This document shows, piece by piece, positions 1 to 12,111 of a DNA stretch of 64,000 nucleotides; positions within the stretch are counted from its first letter, which is position 1; each line of letters begins with the position of its first letter. This DNA is from Russula earlei. Lineage: Eukaryota; Basidiomycota; Agaricomycetes; Russulales; Russulaceae. A program made the position numbers and the translations under genes. The DNA lies in contig JAGFNK010000213.1 in the NCBI GenBank assembly GCA_025769875.1, positions 20,198 to 84,197 of the forward strand, written 5' to 3'. The notes under the pieces are model-generated. The model did not search any database and was not told where the DNA came from. It was given only the letters and a program-made list of their open reading frames with translations.

Positions 1-2706
1 ACGGCTGTCCGCTATGTTCGAGGAGATGGGCGTCTGGGAGCGCGGGAGCGCGGGAAATGGGTTCTCCTCCCCCCCCCCCCCCACCCCGGACTGACTCGCC
101 TCCAGTGACCCCCCGGTGTAATGTGGGGAGAAGGTTTATTGAGCCGCAGTCCTCACAAAGCCCATCTCTTCGCCACTCATGACACGACCAGATTTGGGCT
201 GACGCTTGCGGACACGGCTTTGCATGCAACTCGTGCACTTTTCAGTTGTCACCTTTTTGGCAACGCCCTTCTCACGCCCCTCCCTAAAATTAGAGCCCCG
301 TCCCCACAATGCGCCGCCAACCCTAATAAAATGTACGCGGCGTCCATCGATCTGGTATTTGCCATTCTCGCCAGCGGCACACAGCTCCCCCGTGAGCGGA
401 TGACAGAGTCGGAGGGCGTACCCGAGGGAGAGTGGCCCATGGCCAGGAGGTCAGGTCAGGCGCAAAAAGTCCAGAATCGCGTACACGACTCGGGGGGGGG
501 GGGGGGGGGGGGGGTGACGTGAAATGAAGAACCACGTATCGCAAAATGACCCGGCTTCTGATTTGGGACACACGCTCGTCCAATCAACGACGTCACGTCA
601 GAGAATGGGACCATTGGCGGATGAGAAAAAGGGAAGGCGCAGCACGGACGCAAGCGAGAACGTGATACCTAGAGACGGCTTGCGGCTTCGAGCCTTGGGA
701 ACAGCCATAGAGGTTCCGTTTGAGGTCACGACGGTTCATCGCATAGCGCCATTGCGGTCGGCATGCACCGAAGCTGGAGATCAGAGACCAGTGACGGAAC
801 GTCTCGATCTCCAGGAATTCGCTAGCGCAGGCAAAGTCGGGCTGCCAGTGATTATCCAGAACATGCTGAACCTAGTGGATTTGGTGATCTCCAAGTCAAG
901 TGTCAGCGTCACCTCCGGTAGTCGCGGTCGTACACCGGTCGTACTGGCACTTGCCTCAATTAGGCTCCACTATGAAGGGCCGAATACAAGAACCTATATG
1001 ATAGGAAGACGACTTGGTCTCGTGCGATGATACAGTAAGGTGGGAGGGGGGTTAATGCCATTTCTGATTTACTTGTGGTTTGAAAGGTGAACGAGATAGA
1101 ATCGCCCTGATTCCGTAGTGCACCCGGTCTGGATCCTCTGAGGACGACCGCACGCTGTCACGGTCCAAACGAAAGTATTCCCGCACCTGCCCGTGGCTTT
1201 CCCATCCAGTGGGTGTTTCTTCGCCGCCCCGCATGGGGAGGTTCTCTGGCATCGCCATCACCCAATCAATTACTCGGATGATGGCGCTGGCGCTGCGCTG
1301 GACGTGGTTGGACTGGACTGCTGATACATCAATCATTGTGATGGCAGGGACTAATCGCAACACGACCACGTGATCGTCTCCATTTGGTTATATTACGTTC
1401 GTAGACGTTGGCCTCAACGGTTTGTTTTTGAAAATATCATTTGTTTGATGCCGAGGAGCACGACAGGGCCCATTTATCTTGCATAGATCGTGCTTGTTAC
1501 CTTTTATGACGCTCTTGTGCGTGCATCGCGCTCCATTCGGCTGCGTATGAATCGGTCAAAATCGCGTACAGCATCCTTGCATCCTCTTTTTTTTTTTTTT
1601 CCGTGACCCTCCGTTTTTCTTGCGATGCGATGACGGCCCAGAGCTCTATTCCTCAATGCAAGATACTCATTGAACTTCGCAAACCTGGTGCACAAACACC
1701 GCTTCCTTTTGACTGTCAACGATTTGGACGTTCTCGACTCTCAGCTGCTGAAGTCGCCTCCCTCTGTCTTGTCATACGGCCGCTACCGGCGCTACCTCGG
1801 AAAACATCCCAACGGCCGATTGCAACGGCAGTGCAGTACTGTAGATTCCGGAGCAAGGCAGGGACGACATTAGGAGCAGGCGAAAGCTATGCGAGAATTT
1901 TTGCAAGTCAACGCTCAAATGTGATCTCACGATGCAGGAGACCAGTGACGCACGCAAGAGATGGAAAGACAAGACGGACCCAATATCTCAGCTTTCAAAC
2001 CGTGAATATGGTAGTCTTTCAGAATAATATAGCAAGTCTCTGATATTACCTGTAGGTTCCTCCTTGCTGATGCTCGTTGTACTTCTTTCAAAAATGTCCG
2101 TTTAGATCGATTAGCAGTCATTTTCGCCACGGCCGACGAGGTTCGTAGTTTTGGTAGGGAACTATGTAGATACTGACAGGACGGTCTTGCCTGCTGGTTG
2201 CAACAGCAATGCTAGAGTCAAGTATGCGTTACAAGGCGTGGGGGAAGAGTTTACAGGACGAAAAGATTCGTGATGAGTGCTATGCTATGGTCGTGGTTGA
2301 GTACGTCCGCAGTGCCGGGCATGTTTCCTACAAGGCCTGTTGTAGGATATCAAAGCCTATGAAGCAACGCACGCCAGATGTCCGGCTTAATCAAAACGTG
2401 GACCCATGGAAAGGTGACAATGGGAAGACGATCTGCTAGGCCGATTCTTTGTTGCCGCGTAGTTTAACACCCAAGCAGTGGAAGGAGCTGCAGAGAGTGT
2501 AGATAAAGTCACGGCGAGTCAGTGGAGATTTTTGAAAAAGGACTGCATTGTTAACAGAATCCGACGCTCGGTCGGTTCAATGATGGGATGTGAGAAAAAG
2601 ATGAGAAAAAAATATTTGCCTTTCGTACCGCTACGTGTGGCGTTTGTCCCGGGCTGCACACACAACCCTTACTTTTCGCCACGAGTAGTCTAGTCGACAC
2701 CAACTT
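1..2706. other. 2.7 kb with no supported gene
   Basis: No conserved protein was recognised on either strand. It holds a C-run near 69-82, a 23-nt G-run at 492-514 and a T-run near 1588-1601. The longest open frame (524-1030, +, 168 codons) has no recognisable domain and unremarkable composition, so it is not called. The left end could hold the last bases of a gene outside the window, but nothing supports a call. Confidence 0.5.
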
Positions 2707-5554
2707 ATGTCCTCAAGAGCTGTCGCAGGTGGACACACGTTACCTCCCTACCCAGAGTTTCTGGATTTCGAACGGACAGATGGTGATGTTAAGCAATGGC
2801 CCACCAACACCGAGGAAGTCGTCGACAGCGACGAGCAGGTCAATTACATGAAGCCGCTTGGGCCAGACGACAGCCCAGATATCCACTGGCGGTGTCAAGT
2901 AGGGGATGAAAGTCGCAGAGAGGCTGGGGAAACAACGTGCGTGTCATTCATGCAATCGGTGACGCCTCTTCCTCGCTGATGGCCATTTCAGCTGGCAAGA
3001 GCTATGTCCTCAGGTCTTGGCCGGAGGAGCTATCGCCTGTACTGCCACTATAAAGGAAAGCGATCGGCCCCTCGACAGGACTTATATCTCAGAGGTTCGC
3101 CATACGTCCTCACGCTCTTCCCCGTCCTCTTCCGACCTGACCTGACCGGACGCACGCACGCACGCACACCACCGGTATCATCCATCCAGGGTCCGTCCAC
3201 GTGAAACGTTTCCGCTCCGTGCCCGAGTTCGTGCCGCACGCGATATGGCTCATGACGGACCCCACACTGAACCGCGCGAATTGTGATTGCAAGTATTGCG
3301 CCAAGCTCCCGCAGCGACTCATCTCCGAGACCCTCGGGTACAAATCCCTCTCCTCGTCCCCGCAGACCGGCACCCGCGTGCACCGCGTGGGTCGCGATCG
3401 CGAGCGACGCTCCCCACGCACGGCGGCGGCGGGGAGCGAGTACGCCACGGTGCGCCGCGCGCCAAAGCCCACGCCGCTGGAGAAGGGCCCGACGCAGTTC
3501 ATGCTGCACGAGCGCTACGCAGATCTCCAAGCCATGTATGCCGAAACGTCCGCGGAGCTGCGCCGATGGCACCGCATCGGGGAGCTCGTCTGGTGCGCGC
3601 TCGACCCTCCGATTCACGGCCCCGAGGCCAGCATCACGTTCTGGCCTGGCCTGGTTGACGAATGCTCACTCAAGGTGGAGACGCTGCCCTCGTCCCAAGT
3701 CGCCGTCCATACACTCCGCGGACGGCGACTTTGAGATGGAGGATGTAAGCGACATGCATCAGGCTGCTACTCAACTTGTCCAGAAGAACAGGGCGTCAAA
3801 TGACGCCAAAAGCGATACGCAGGTTCCATACCCAATCACGCCACATCCCGGAGATGCCAAACCTATGAGGGAGAGGGGGAGAGAGAGCCCTCTTCCGTGG
3901 ATTGTGCATCAAAGGATCGTGTACAAGGTCAAATTGCTTGGCATCAACCACGACTACGTTGCGATCGAAACGCAAGTATTGCCATACCAAGGCTACACTC
4001 CCTCTCATGATCTTCTGCAAGCCCTGGAGAATATTCCCATAGAGCGGATCACATCCAAACCGGAAGAGATCACGGCGTTCAACCCTTGCCCCTCCGATGC
4101 AGAAATCGTGGAATCCGGGCTCGACGACACAGGGCGGCGTTTTGCGGACGCAACCGCGCCATATATGCTTGCCATAGAGATCTCTGCCGGAATTGCGGCA
4201 TGTTGGACGCCTACGGACGAGTGGGAATTCAAAATGGTCCTTCCGACACCTGCAGATGTTTTCGCCAGCGCAGCAGCGGGCGCATCCGAAACCTACACCC
4301 TTCGACCACGGGCTCCACAGGTGCCGTCGTCTGTCACTCAAACCCGCTATCAGGGCCTCTGGCTTGGTGCAGAACGCATCTGGACGGACGACCTCGTGAG
4401 GCTCAAGGCAGCACGTGGTCAGATCGCCCCGCAGGGATCGCCGCAGATCTTGGCTCCATCGGGACCCTCAAAATCAACCATCGCGGAACTGGGGCTGGAT
4501 CAGCAGGACGAGGAGGTGCTTAAGACGCATGGCGCCCGGGACCGAGGAGTGTTCATGCAGCTGGAAGCTTTGTTCGTCGTGGACGTCCCTGACTCGAGTG
4601 GTGCAGGGATGCGCGCTGAGTGTCGCGGAAGCGGCATGCTGTACGAACTTGCTGACGAGGATTGGGAGGAGCCTTTGCCGGGAGAGTCCAAGGCTGGAGG
4701 GGGCGAGGCTGTGATCGCACAGGATGCTTGGGCCGCGGCCGGATTGTCAACGCCACCACGCCCTCGCAACACGGGAGCGTCTCCCGAATTGCATCTCGGC
4801 AAGCCGTTCATGTCTGCGCCGTCACCGCTAAAGCAGCTCTCGCCAAGACAGGAAACCGTCGCGCCAAGTAGCGAGTCCGGTTGCCTCGGGAGCGGCTGTG
4901 AGCACCCCTACAAGAAACCGAGACAAGCCCCCCGGGACGGCGGCGCCTGCAAGGGCGGACGTGGATTCTGCGAACAAACAACTCTCGCATCCGAACAAGG
5001 CGAACGCCGTACCGCTGCCCCCGCCACCGCGCGGATTTCGCTTCCGCCCCGTCCTGCCCGAAGGTTTCGAGGTGGTCGTGTCGCTCGCGCTTGTCAGCGG
5101 GCGGTACTACCCACGGCTTCTCGCGCACCCGATGCTGCGGCCGATCGTGCGGGACATGCAGGGCCGCGCGAACGAGGCGGCTGCTCGGCTCGATGGGCAC
5201 CATCTTTTCGCGCTCGAGGGCATACTGCCGGGCTTCTTCAATGCGAGCGAGGCGACGCGTTGGAAGCCCGGTCGTTCGGCGATGGTGCGGGATGCGGCCA
5301 ACGAACGCGGTGCGGGTTTGGCGCGCGTGTGGGACGTTAGGCGACGGCAAGCACAGGAGGCATCGGGGTCGGGGTCGGGATCGGGATTGGGACCGGGACC
5401 GGGATCGGGGGCTGCGGGCGATGCTGCTGCTGAAGTAGAGCCGGGTCCATCGAACGATCAAGACGATGACGGTGAGACGCAGAGCTTGGGCTACCCCGAG
5501 CCGGTAGATGGTGTCTCGACATTGGTGGACGCACAAGCGGGGTCGTCGGCTTAA
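2707..5554 (+). CDS. clr2: Clr2-like transcriptional silencing factor
   Basis: Cryptic loci regulator 2 homologue. In fission yeast Clr2 is part of the SHREC histone-deacetylase/remodeller complex that silences heterochromatin. Proposed exons 2707-2940, 2992-3094, 3190-3674, 3736-4867 and 4923-5554 sum to 862 codons including stop. Seen: an N-terminal segment with FERTDGD and WPTN; a cysteine cluster (NCDCKYC) in exon 3; GELVWCALDPP and FWPGLVDE of the Clr2 domain; LWLGAERIWTDDLVRLK, DRGVFM and GMLYELADEDWE in exon 4; and GFRFRPVLPEGFE at the C-terminus, followed by a Gly-Ser/Pro repeat and an acidic tail. Known: these blocks recur in basidiomycete Clr2. Odd: at 3003-3035 the expected family residues lie in two frames (see findings); the exon set keeps an open frame by using a 51-nt first intron. 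Introns 3 and 4 have weak donors and are less certain. Confidence 0.85.
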
Positions 5555-6087
5555 AAAAATGTACTGACTCGTTGAAGCCTTGCTGGTCACCGCTCGTTTG
5601 TTTTCCGGTCTGTTGTAGTGAGCTTTGGACCTTTCTTGTTGTCATTCCACCCAATGGGGCAGGACCGGCGGTCGGCTTTGTCTTATCCACACGGGGGTAG
5701 TTGAACACTGTACCGTACGTATACCGTAACGGTAAGATATGTTCCCTGTCTGTCACAACTTGGAAGGATCTGTGCCTGTAGAGCCAACTCACGAGGTCTG
5801 AATGTAAAGAGTACCCAATTAGAATAAAACAAAGGCCGTCCCGTGTGAGTGAAAGTCCGTCCGCCAACCGTTTTTAAACGGCCGAGGGGGACGAGTCGCA
5901 GCGAAACGCAACACCACATGGAAGAATGCACGCCGTCATTCAAACTCGATGAACCGGCGTGCGAGCGCGTGGAGCGGTGCACAGCAATTATGTCACTCCA
6001 TATTTTGTGAGATTCCTATCATTTTCCGGCACGCTTGAACGGCGTGGCTGCCCGCTGCCGGGTGACAAGTAAAGGAAGGGGCCCCAG
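5555..6087. other. Intergenic, Clr2 3' side to TRAPPC12-like promoter
   Basis: No coding signal was recognised. The stretch holds the Clr2 3' flank and the upstream region of the next gene, which ends in a TATA box. Confidence 0.5.
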
Positions 6088-6095
6088 TATAAAAG
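6088..6095 (+). promoter_or_regulatory. TATA box
   Basis: TATAAAAG lies 57 nt before the ATG at 6152 of the TRAPPC12-like gene. This is a sensible core-promoter distance and supports that start codon. Confidence 0.6.
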
Positions 6096-6151
6096 GGGGT
6101 GGAGAACCGCTTCTCGGATCGGGAGAATCATTGGTTGGCACCCCGTCAGGC

Positions 6152-8820
6152 ATGATGAGCACAAAGGCCGTCGACAAGAGGCTGGGCGAGATGGCCTCGT
6201 TGAGCGACTCGTCTGGGGAGACGACGACGTCGAGACCTGGGAGGGCGAGGAGGGTGTCGATGAAGATAAAGAAGGGGTTGAGGGAGGTCAAGGAGATGCT
6301 GTCGCCCCATCACCGCCACCAGCACCAGCACCAGCACCAGCACCAGCACGGTCACGGCCCTCGCTGCCATGACCGCGAGGGACGGCGCGATTCCGGGCCG
6401 CCGTCGCATGATGACCCGTCGCCGTCGCCGTCGCGACATGGACGGGGACCGCTGGCACCGGTTTTGGACCACCTCGAGAAGGACAAATCGGTTCCCATCC
6501 ACCTTCACATCTCTCGGACCATCGCCCGCAAGCGTTCCTCCTCTTTATATTCCTGCTCCTCAGATATCGTCCTCGACGAGTCACAGTCCCTCCACCATCC
6601 TCCCCACATCCAAGTCGAAGGAAACCAACAAATCGAACGACAGCAACCTGAAGAAACCTTGCAACTGGATCCTCAGCCAGAGATGGACGCCCCAGAACCT
6701 TTCGTCGCTCCGCCTAGCCCTCAGCAGCGTTCCGACGACGGTGAAGGGACTCCCAATCCCTTCCTCGTCGATGATCCAGAGGACCCACTTTCCGACCTGG
6801 GATCTCCGGCCTCAGTGCCAGTCCCTCCTATGGAGCCACCGTCCATACCGATACAAGTCCCGCCCCCTGAGCCGGTCGAGATCTCTCCAACTCCAGCTCT
6901 GCCTCCTCCGAACACCGAACCAGCATCTCCTGTCATCGACAAGCCCGTGCCCCCGCTTCCGGTCGCCTCTGACACCGAGTCTGACCCAGAAGCGCCGGCG
7001 GTTCACCTTCCCCAACTCGTGATGCCGACAATGTTCCTGCCGATACCGAACGTACGCATAAGCTCTCATCTTACTTGGTGGCTCACCCGCCGCACTCCCA
7101 TATATTATTAAACTTATCTCTCTCCTTTCCCGCTTGTTGTATTTGTGTATCATAGACAGACCCGTTATCTTCCCTCCTGACCAAATATATATCTAATCCC
7201 GAGAGACGACCCCAGCGAGATCTCACCGGTGAATGGACCAGGACGGACTTCCATACGCTAGTCGTGAGTGCCTTCCGCTCGTGTACAAGGCGACAAACCG
7301 AAACGACTACCCACTCCTGCAGATGACGAACAGTTGGCGCGCGCTAGCTCGGATGGCACGCGACCGCATCGTGGAGGCAGATCCGGAGGACGTTTCCCTC
7401 GTGCTAAATGCACGTACAAGCAGGCCATCCATGGCATGGCCTTACCTCCGAACGGACTGACTGACCCGACCTCCCCTCCCCACAGCTCTGGTCCCTCCGC
7501 CTCTCCTCCCTCGCCCGTCTCCGCCTCTTCAACCAAGCGTCCGCCGAAGCGACCAACCTCTTCGGCGCGCTCGCCAACGTCGCGCCCGCCTCCGCCCGCG
7601 CCCACGTCCTCGAGCGTCTCCTCCCCTTCGAGCTCGACGTCGTCCACGCCCGCGTCAAGTACTGGGCCGGCGACGCCACCGGGTACGCCGACTCCCTCGG
7701 CGCCCTCCTCCGTCGCTGCAAACGCCGCGCGCGGTCCGCCCGTCTCGACGCGGACCGCCAGATGTGGATCGAGCGCGGCGCGCGCCTGGGGCTGATCGCC
7801 GCCTCGCATTTCATCGAGATCAAGGTACGCTGACCCGAGCCCCCCCCCCCCCCACCCTCTCTTGATGACGGACTTCCCCCCCCCCCCCCCCACGGCTCGT
7901 ATGCAATAAACAGGACTTTGCAGCCGCTACCGCGCTGCTCGAGCCCCTCGCCACTCAGCAGCAGTCGACCACCGACGGCCGCCACCACCACCACCAACAG
8001 CGAGCTGCGCTCCGCGCTCGGTCGCGTGTACCTTCAAGCGGGGCAGCTCGACCGAGCCGAGGCGCACATGAGCGCCGTCGCGGCGGACCCCGGCGCGCCC
8101 GAGTCGACCAAGGTGCTCAACGCCGCCCTTCTCGCGTCCGCGCGCGGGGACTGGGACGCCGCCGCCTCGCTCTTGCGCGCGCTCGTCGCGCAAGACGAGG
8201 TGAAGTATGCGGTGCGTCCCGTTGCGTCGTTTCGTTTCACCAAACCGTCCGCTTGGGCGCGTGCTTTTTTTTTTCTTTTTTTTTTTTTTTTTTTTTTTTT
8301 TTCCCATTCGCTCCTGTGCCAGCAGCAGAAGGGCACGGCACGGCGCGGCACGGCGCTGGATCGATCGTGGTCGTTTTTTTTTTTTTTTTTTTTGGGCTTT
8401 TGGCTTTGGCTGACGCTGCTTCGCTTCGCTTTTGCTTTCGTTCAAAAAGGCCGTCAACGACTTGGCCGTGGCGCTTCTCGGCCAGGGCAAACTGAAGGAG
8501 GGCATCCAGGTCCTGGAAATCGCTTTCGAAGCGTCGCCGTCGACGTTGGCGATGGCGGAGCCTTTCCTCTTCAACCTTTGTGCGTGGTATTTTTTTTTTT
8601 TTTTCCCTCCCCTCCCTTTTTTGTTTTTTTGCGTGCAACAAAAGTATATTATGAGATCACTCTCTGAAACGCCCCCCACACCCAAACGATCCCCATAGCC
8701 ACGCTCTACGAGCTCCGATCGTCCATCGCGGCCGACAAGAAGCGCGAACTATTGATCGAGGTTGGCAAATGGAGCGGAGACGGCCTGCGCACGACGTGCC
8801 TCAAGATGCCCATCGTTTGA
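6152..8820 (+). CDS. TRAPPC12-like TPR protein (TRAPP trafficking)
   Basis: Fungal protein of the TRAPPC12 type, expected to act in TRAPP-dependent vesicle tethering. Proposed exons 6152-7051, 7156-7263, 7323-7409, 7486-7824, 7914-8211 (with a 37-nt frame problem at 7964-8000), 8450-8579 and 8699-8820. Exon 1 encodes ~300 disordered residues with a His-Gln repeat (6310-6350) and a Pro/Ser-rich stretch, ending MFLPIPN. Conserved blocks then follow across the joins: TDPLSSLLTKYI, RDLTGEWTRTDFHTL, NSWRALARMARDRI, LWSLRLSSLARLRLFNQ, LPFELDVVHARVKYWAGD, ALGRVYLQAGQ, NDLAVALLGQGKLKEG (TPR) and FNLSTLYELRS. The stop is 8818-8820. Odd: one intron looks like GC-AG (7410-7485). The 238-nt intron before exon 6 and the 119-nt intron before exon 7 carry long T-runs. 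Convergent with the Kar9-like gene. Confidence 0.8.
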
Positions 8821-9117
8821 GCGGTTTGATGCCGAGAACGCGGCCATCACCGTAGTATTGCTGTCTGTCATGCGTTGCACGGTGAATGAATGGTTTAATT
8901 ACCACGACTGCATACGACAGGGGGAACTACAGTATTCTTTGCTTTGCGGACATGAACAAAACTGCATGAGGTTTTCGATCTGGAGGCGAGTGCAATGCGA
9001 TGATAACATGAAAGTAAAAGTAAAAGAGGGAAAAGCCCTCGTTACTGTAAAACCTGAATGTGTAAAGACTGGCGCTAAGTTTGCTATGTCGGTTTCCTAT
9101 CTCTCCTCGGGTTTGCC
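8821..9117. other. Convergent intergenic region
   Basis: 297 bp between the stop codons of the TRAPPC12-like (+) and Kar9-like (-) genes. No further gene is seen; it must hold both polyadenylation regions. Confidence 0.5.
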
Positions 9118-12111
9118 CTACATCCCCGCGGCGCGGTTAAGCATGTAAAGCTGCAGATCCTGCCATCCTGTCCCAAAAAAATAAAGCCCATTAGCTCAAT
9201 CCTCAATCCACTCTCCAAATCCCCAGGTGCTTACCTCCGCCAACACGGACCATGACCTTCTTCGTGGCCGTGCTGGGTTCGCCCTTGGCCCCCGCTCGAC
9301 TGAGCGTCGTCAATCTGCACGTGACTGTCTTCCTCGCCAACGAGTTGGAGAACGCGTACTGTGCGCGTACTTCCTCACCCTCGCGTGGGATCATCTTCAG
9401 CGGCGGATCAACGCGCTCGATCAGCAAGCCGTGCGCGATCGAGTTGACGATCGCGGCCACCTCTGCGTCGAGAGGATCCCGAGGATTGCCCGGAGTGTAC
9501 ACGTAGGCTGGGCTCGCCGAGCTGCCAAAGTCGCTCAGTCGCGACGATGGACGCGACGGCGTGCGGAGTGTGGATGGCATCGATGACGACGACGACGACG
9601 AGGTCTCACGGAAGCTGGAAGGTGGAAGCTTTGCGCTCGTCGATGGCCTCAACGCCCGAGGGCTGTTGGTACTACTGCTCCCACTCCCAGCGCTGATGCT
9701 GCCGTAGAATGGAACGGCCTGGGCGCGAAGGCGTAGCATTGCTTCTGGGGTTTGAGCGCGCAACGCGGCGGCGCGGAAGGGTGTATGTGTTTGGGTAGGA
9801 CTCTCCCTGCCGTCTCTGTCATGTTCACGGTAGTTGGAAAGCGTGGACCCAGGGCGAGACGGTGACAGGATGTGGAATACGGGTGCAGGAATCATACTAC
9901 GGCTTGGAGGACGTGGCCCTGGAAGTCGAGTCCCTCCCGGTGTCGTAGCACGCGGCGGCGAATGGTCAGGAGAAAATGCGCGTTGCATTAGGGAGGTCGG
10001 CGGCTCAGAATCATCCGATGGTGAATCCGATCTTGCGGGGAAGTGGGATGGAGTAGGGATGTGAGAGGGTGTCCTCGGACGTGCATGGGGGGATGTGACA
10101 TTCAGGCCTCGCGCATGGGAGCGGGATGGTGGGCGCTGAGGGTGTGTCGGATTGGTAGATCCCGCTGTAGAAACTGATGACATGACAGGGGACCACGGGC
10201 GGGATGATGCCATTGAACACCGTGAGACACTTCGTTGGTTGGAGGAATGGCCCGACGGTAATGGAGGCACAGGTGATATTCCCTCAGGACGATGTGGAGT
10301 AACGACGGAGGGTCGGCGGAGACGGTGGTCTTCGTGAACCCTAGTGGACGAATTCCACGGCTGCTTCGCTGGCGTAATGGTCTTGGTATTTGCATCGTGT
10401 TCTGTCACTTTGGATGATGGTGTGGACTCTGGTGTGAGGGAATGAGAGTATTTATGGCCAAGTCTTTCAGGCGTCAATGGTGTTATAGGTTGACGAGTAG
10501 ACATGGCGAAGAGTGAAGATCGGTGGCGAAGGGTCGCCGTTGGCGTCGGGGCAAATGCAGGGACACGCTGCGCTTTAGATTGCTGCTGAAGAGGCGTCGT
10601 CGTGACATTAGATGACTTTCCGCCGCCGGTTAGCTTTCGAGCAAACCTGCGGAATGGCGAGACCGAGCGTGACAAAGCGCTGGACGCGCTGAGGCTGAGA
10701 CTTTTCTTACTGCTCGAGGCGCTAGGTGGGGTGAGGTATCCGTTGCGGCTTTTCGACTTGGAGGTTGGGCCAGATACAACAGACCCGCTGTCGCTTGGGG
10801 TAATCTCTTCCTCACCCATCACTATTCTTCGCACGGCTTCCATTTCGGCATCCGTGCGGGTGATACGTTCCCTGATGTGCTTCCATCGCTGAGTGGAGTC
10901 CGCATGCCGCCGTAAACATTCTCCGTTCTTCGTTACGCGGTCCTGGACACCTTTATCGATGATAGAAAGAACTTTGGTGGTGGCAGGCATGTAGTGCCTG
11001 GGAACGCCGTCAGATACCGAAAGATATCTAAGCGGCGAGGATACGTACTTCTTCTTGGCCTCATAAGAGTCGAGTAGCGACTGAAACACTTCCATGCTCA
11101 GTGGGGATTTTTGAGATCGCATAGAGCCCATAGATGTGATGGAGGAAGAGGCGGATATTGAATCGCTAGGCCCGTATCGTTGAAACTGCCAAATGAAGTC
11201 CTTGGGAACATGTTGTCAATCAAGTCGCCGCATGGCCACGTAGCGTCGCTCACTTGACAACGATTAATGGCCTTCTCGAGGCTCGACATCATGCCATCCG
11301 CTTGATCTGTGACGGTTCTGAAGACGGTCAACCATTTATCCTCCTTGAGTTCCTCTCGTAGGACCTCGCTCTCCTCCTGTACGCTCTCCCATTCGGACAT
11401 AAATGTAGCGTGTTTCCGAAGAAGCAACGCACACTCTGTCGGTTCCTCGTTGGAAGTGTCATGAGTCGGAGCGGGGACCGATTGTGATAGTGGCTGGATG
11501 GATGCGTTCAAAGTCTTGACGCCACCGGCAACAGATTCGAGTCGCTCGTCGAGGGCCATAAGAGCTTGATCAATGACGCTAGTGGCTGTAGCGAGGTCGC
11601 CGGAAGACTGAGACTTGTGTCGTAGCTCCTGAATCTCTGATCACAAAAGGAACGATTAGAATACGGCATATGGAGAACGGACGGGAGGGGGGAACGTGCC
11701 GAATATACGCGTCTGTATATCGGAGATGCTGTAGAAGAGTTCCGTGATGCGGGTTGAGATGGCCAGGAGTTGCAAGTCGCTTTGGGGAGAGCAATCTTAG
11801 ACACGACGAAGACACAATAGAGACAGGCTCACTCGTGACTCTTGCCGATTCCATTGGCTTGTGACAATACACGACCCGCTGTGATTGTGATATTCTCTGA
11901 GGCAGATCAGCCGGCTGATGGCGCGTCCTTGGCAGTCCTTTGAGGGAGGGAACTAACCTTCATCGGCTTGACTGAAGGAGATTTGCGATGAGGACGCGGA
12001 AGAAGCGGTTGACGATCTAGGGGAGGGAGGAGAACTGGCGGTGTGGAAACTAAGTGGTGACGCGGAATGTACACTAGAAGTCGTGGAAGTCGAAACACTG
12101 AGCGATGTCAT
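9118..12111 (-). CDS. Kar9/GAR-domain microtubule-binding protein
   Basis: Cytoskeletal linker: an N-terminal Kar9-type helical region and a C-terminal GAS2/GAR domain that binds microtubules. Exons (minus) 12111-11958, 11896-11833, 11779-11700, 11636-11254, 11200-11049, 10997-9235 and 9167-9118 give 882 codons including stop. Seen: Ser-rich start; NITITAGRVLSQANGIGK; ISTRITELFYSISDIQTRIF; LRKHATFMSEWESVQEE; DFIWQF; HYMPATTKVLSIIDKGVQD; a ~450-residue Ser/Pro-rich low-complexity middle; then DPLDAEVAAIVNSI, VERVDPPLK-like and AQYAFSNSLARKTVTCRLT; and RVGGGWQDLQLY completed by the last 50-nt exon. Known: GAR domains end in a GGGW motif. Odd: intron 11699-11637 starts with GC, not GT. The intron 11048-10998 is 51 nt and has no stop, so it would be easily missed. 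Confidence 0.82.

Noticed and set aside
524..1030. 168-codon open frame on the + strand
   Set aside because: No conserved motif, no convincing core promoter or intron pattern; compatible with chance in GC-rich DNA.
8264..8395. Phe- and Lys-rich ORFs over T-runs
   Set aside because: These are translations of homopolymers within an intron of the TRAPPC12-like gene.
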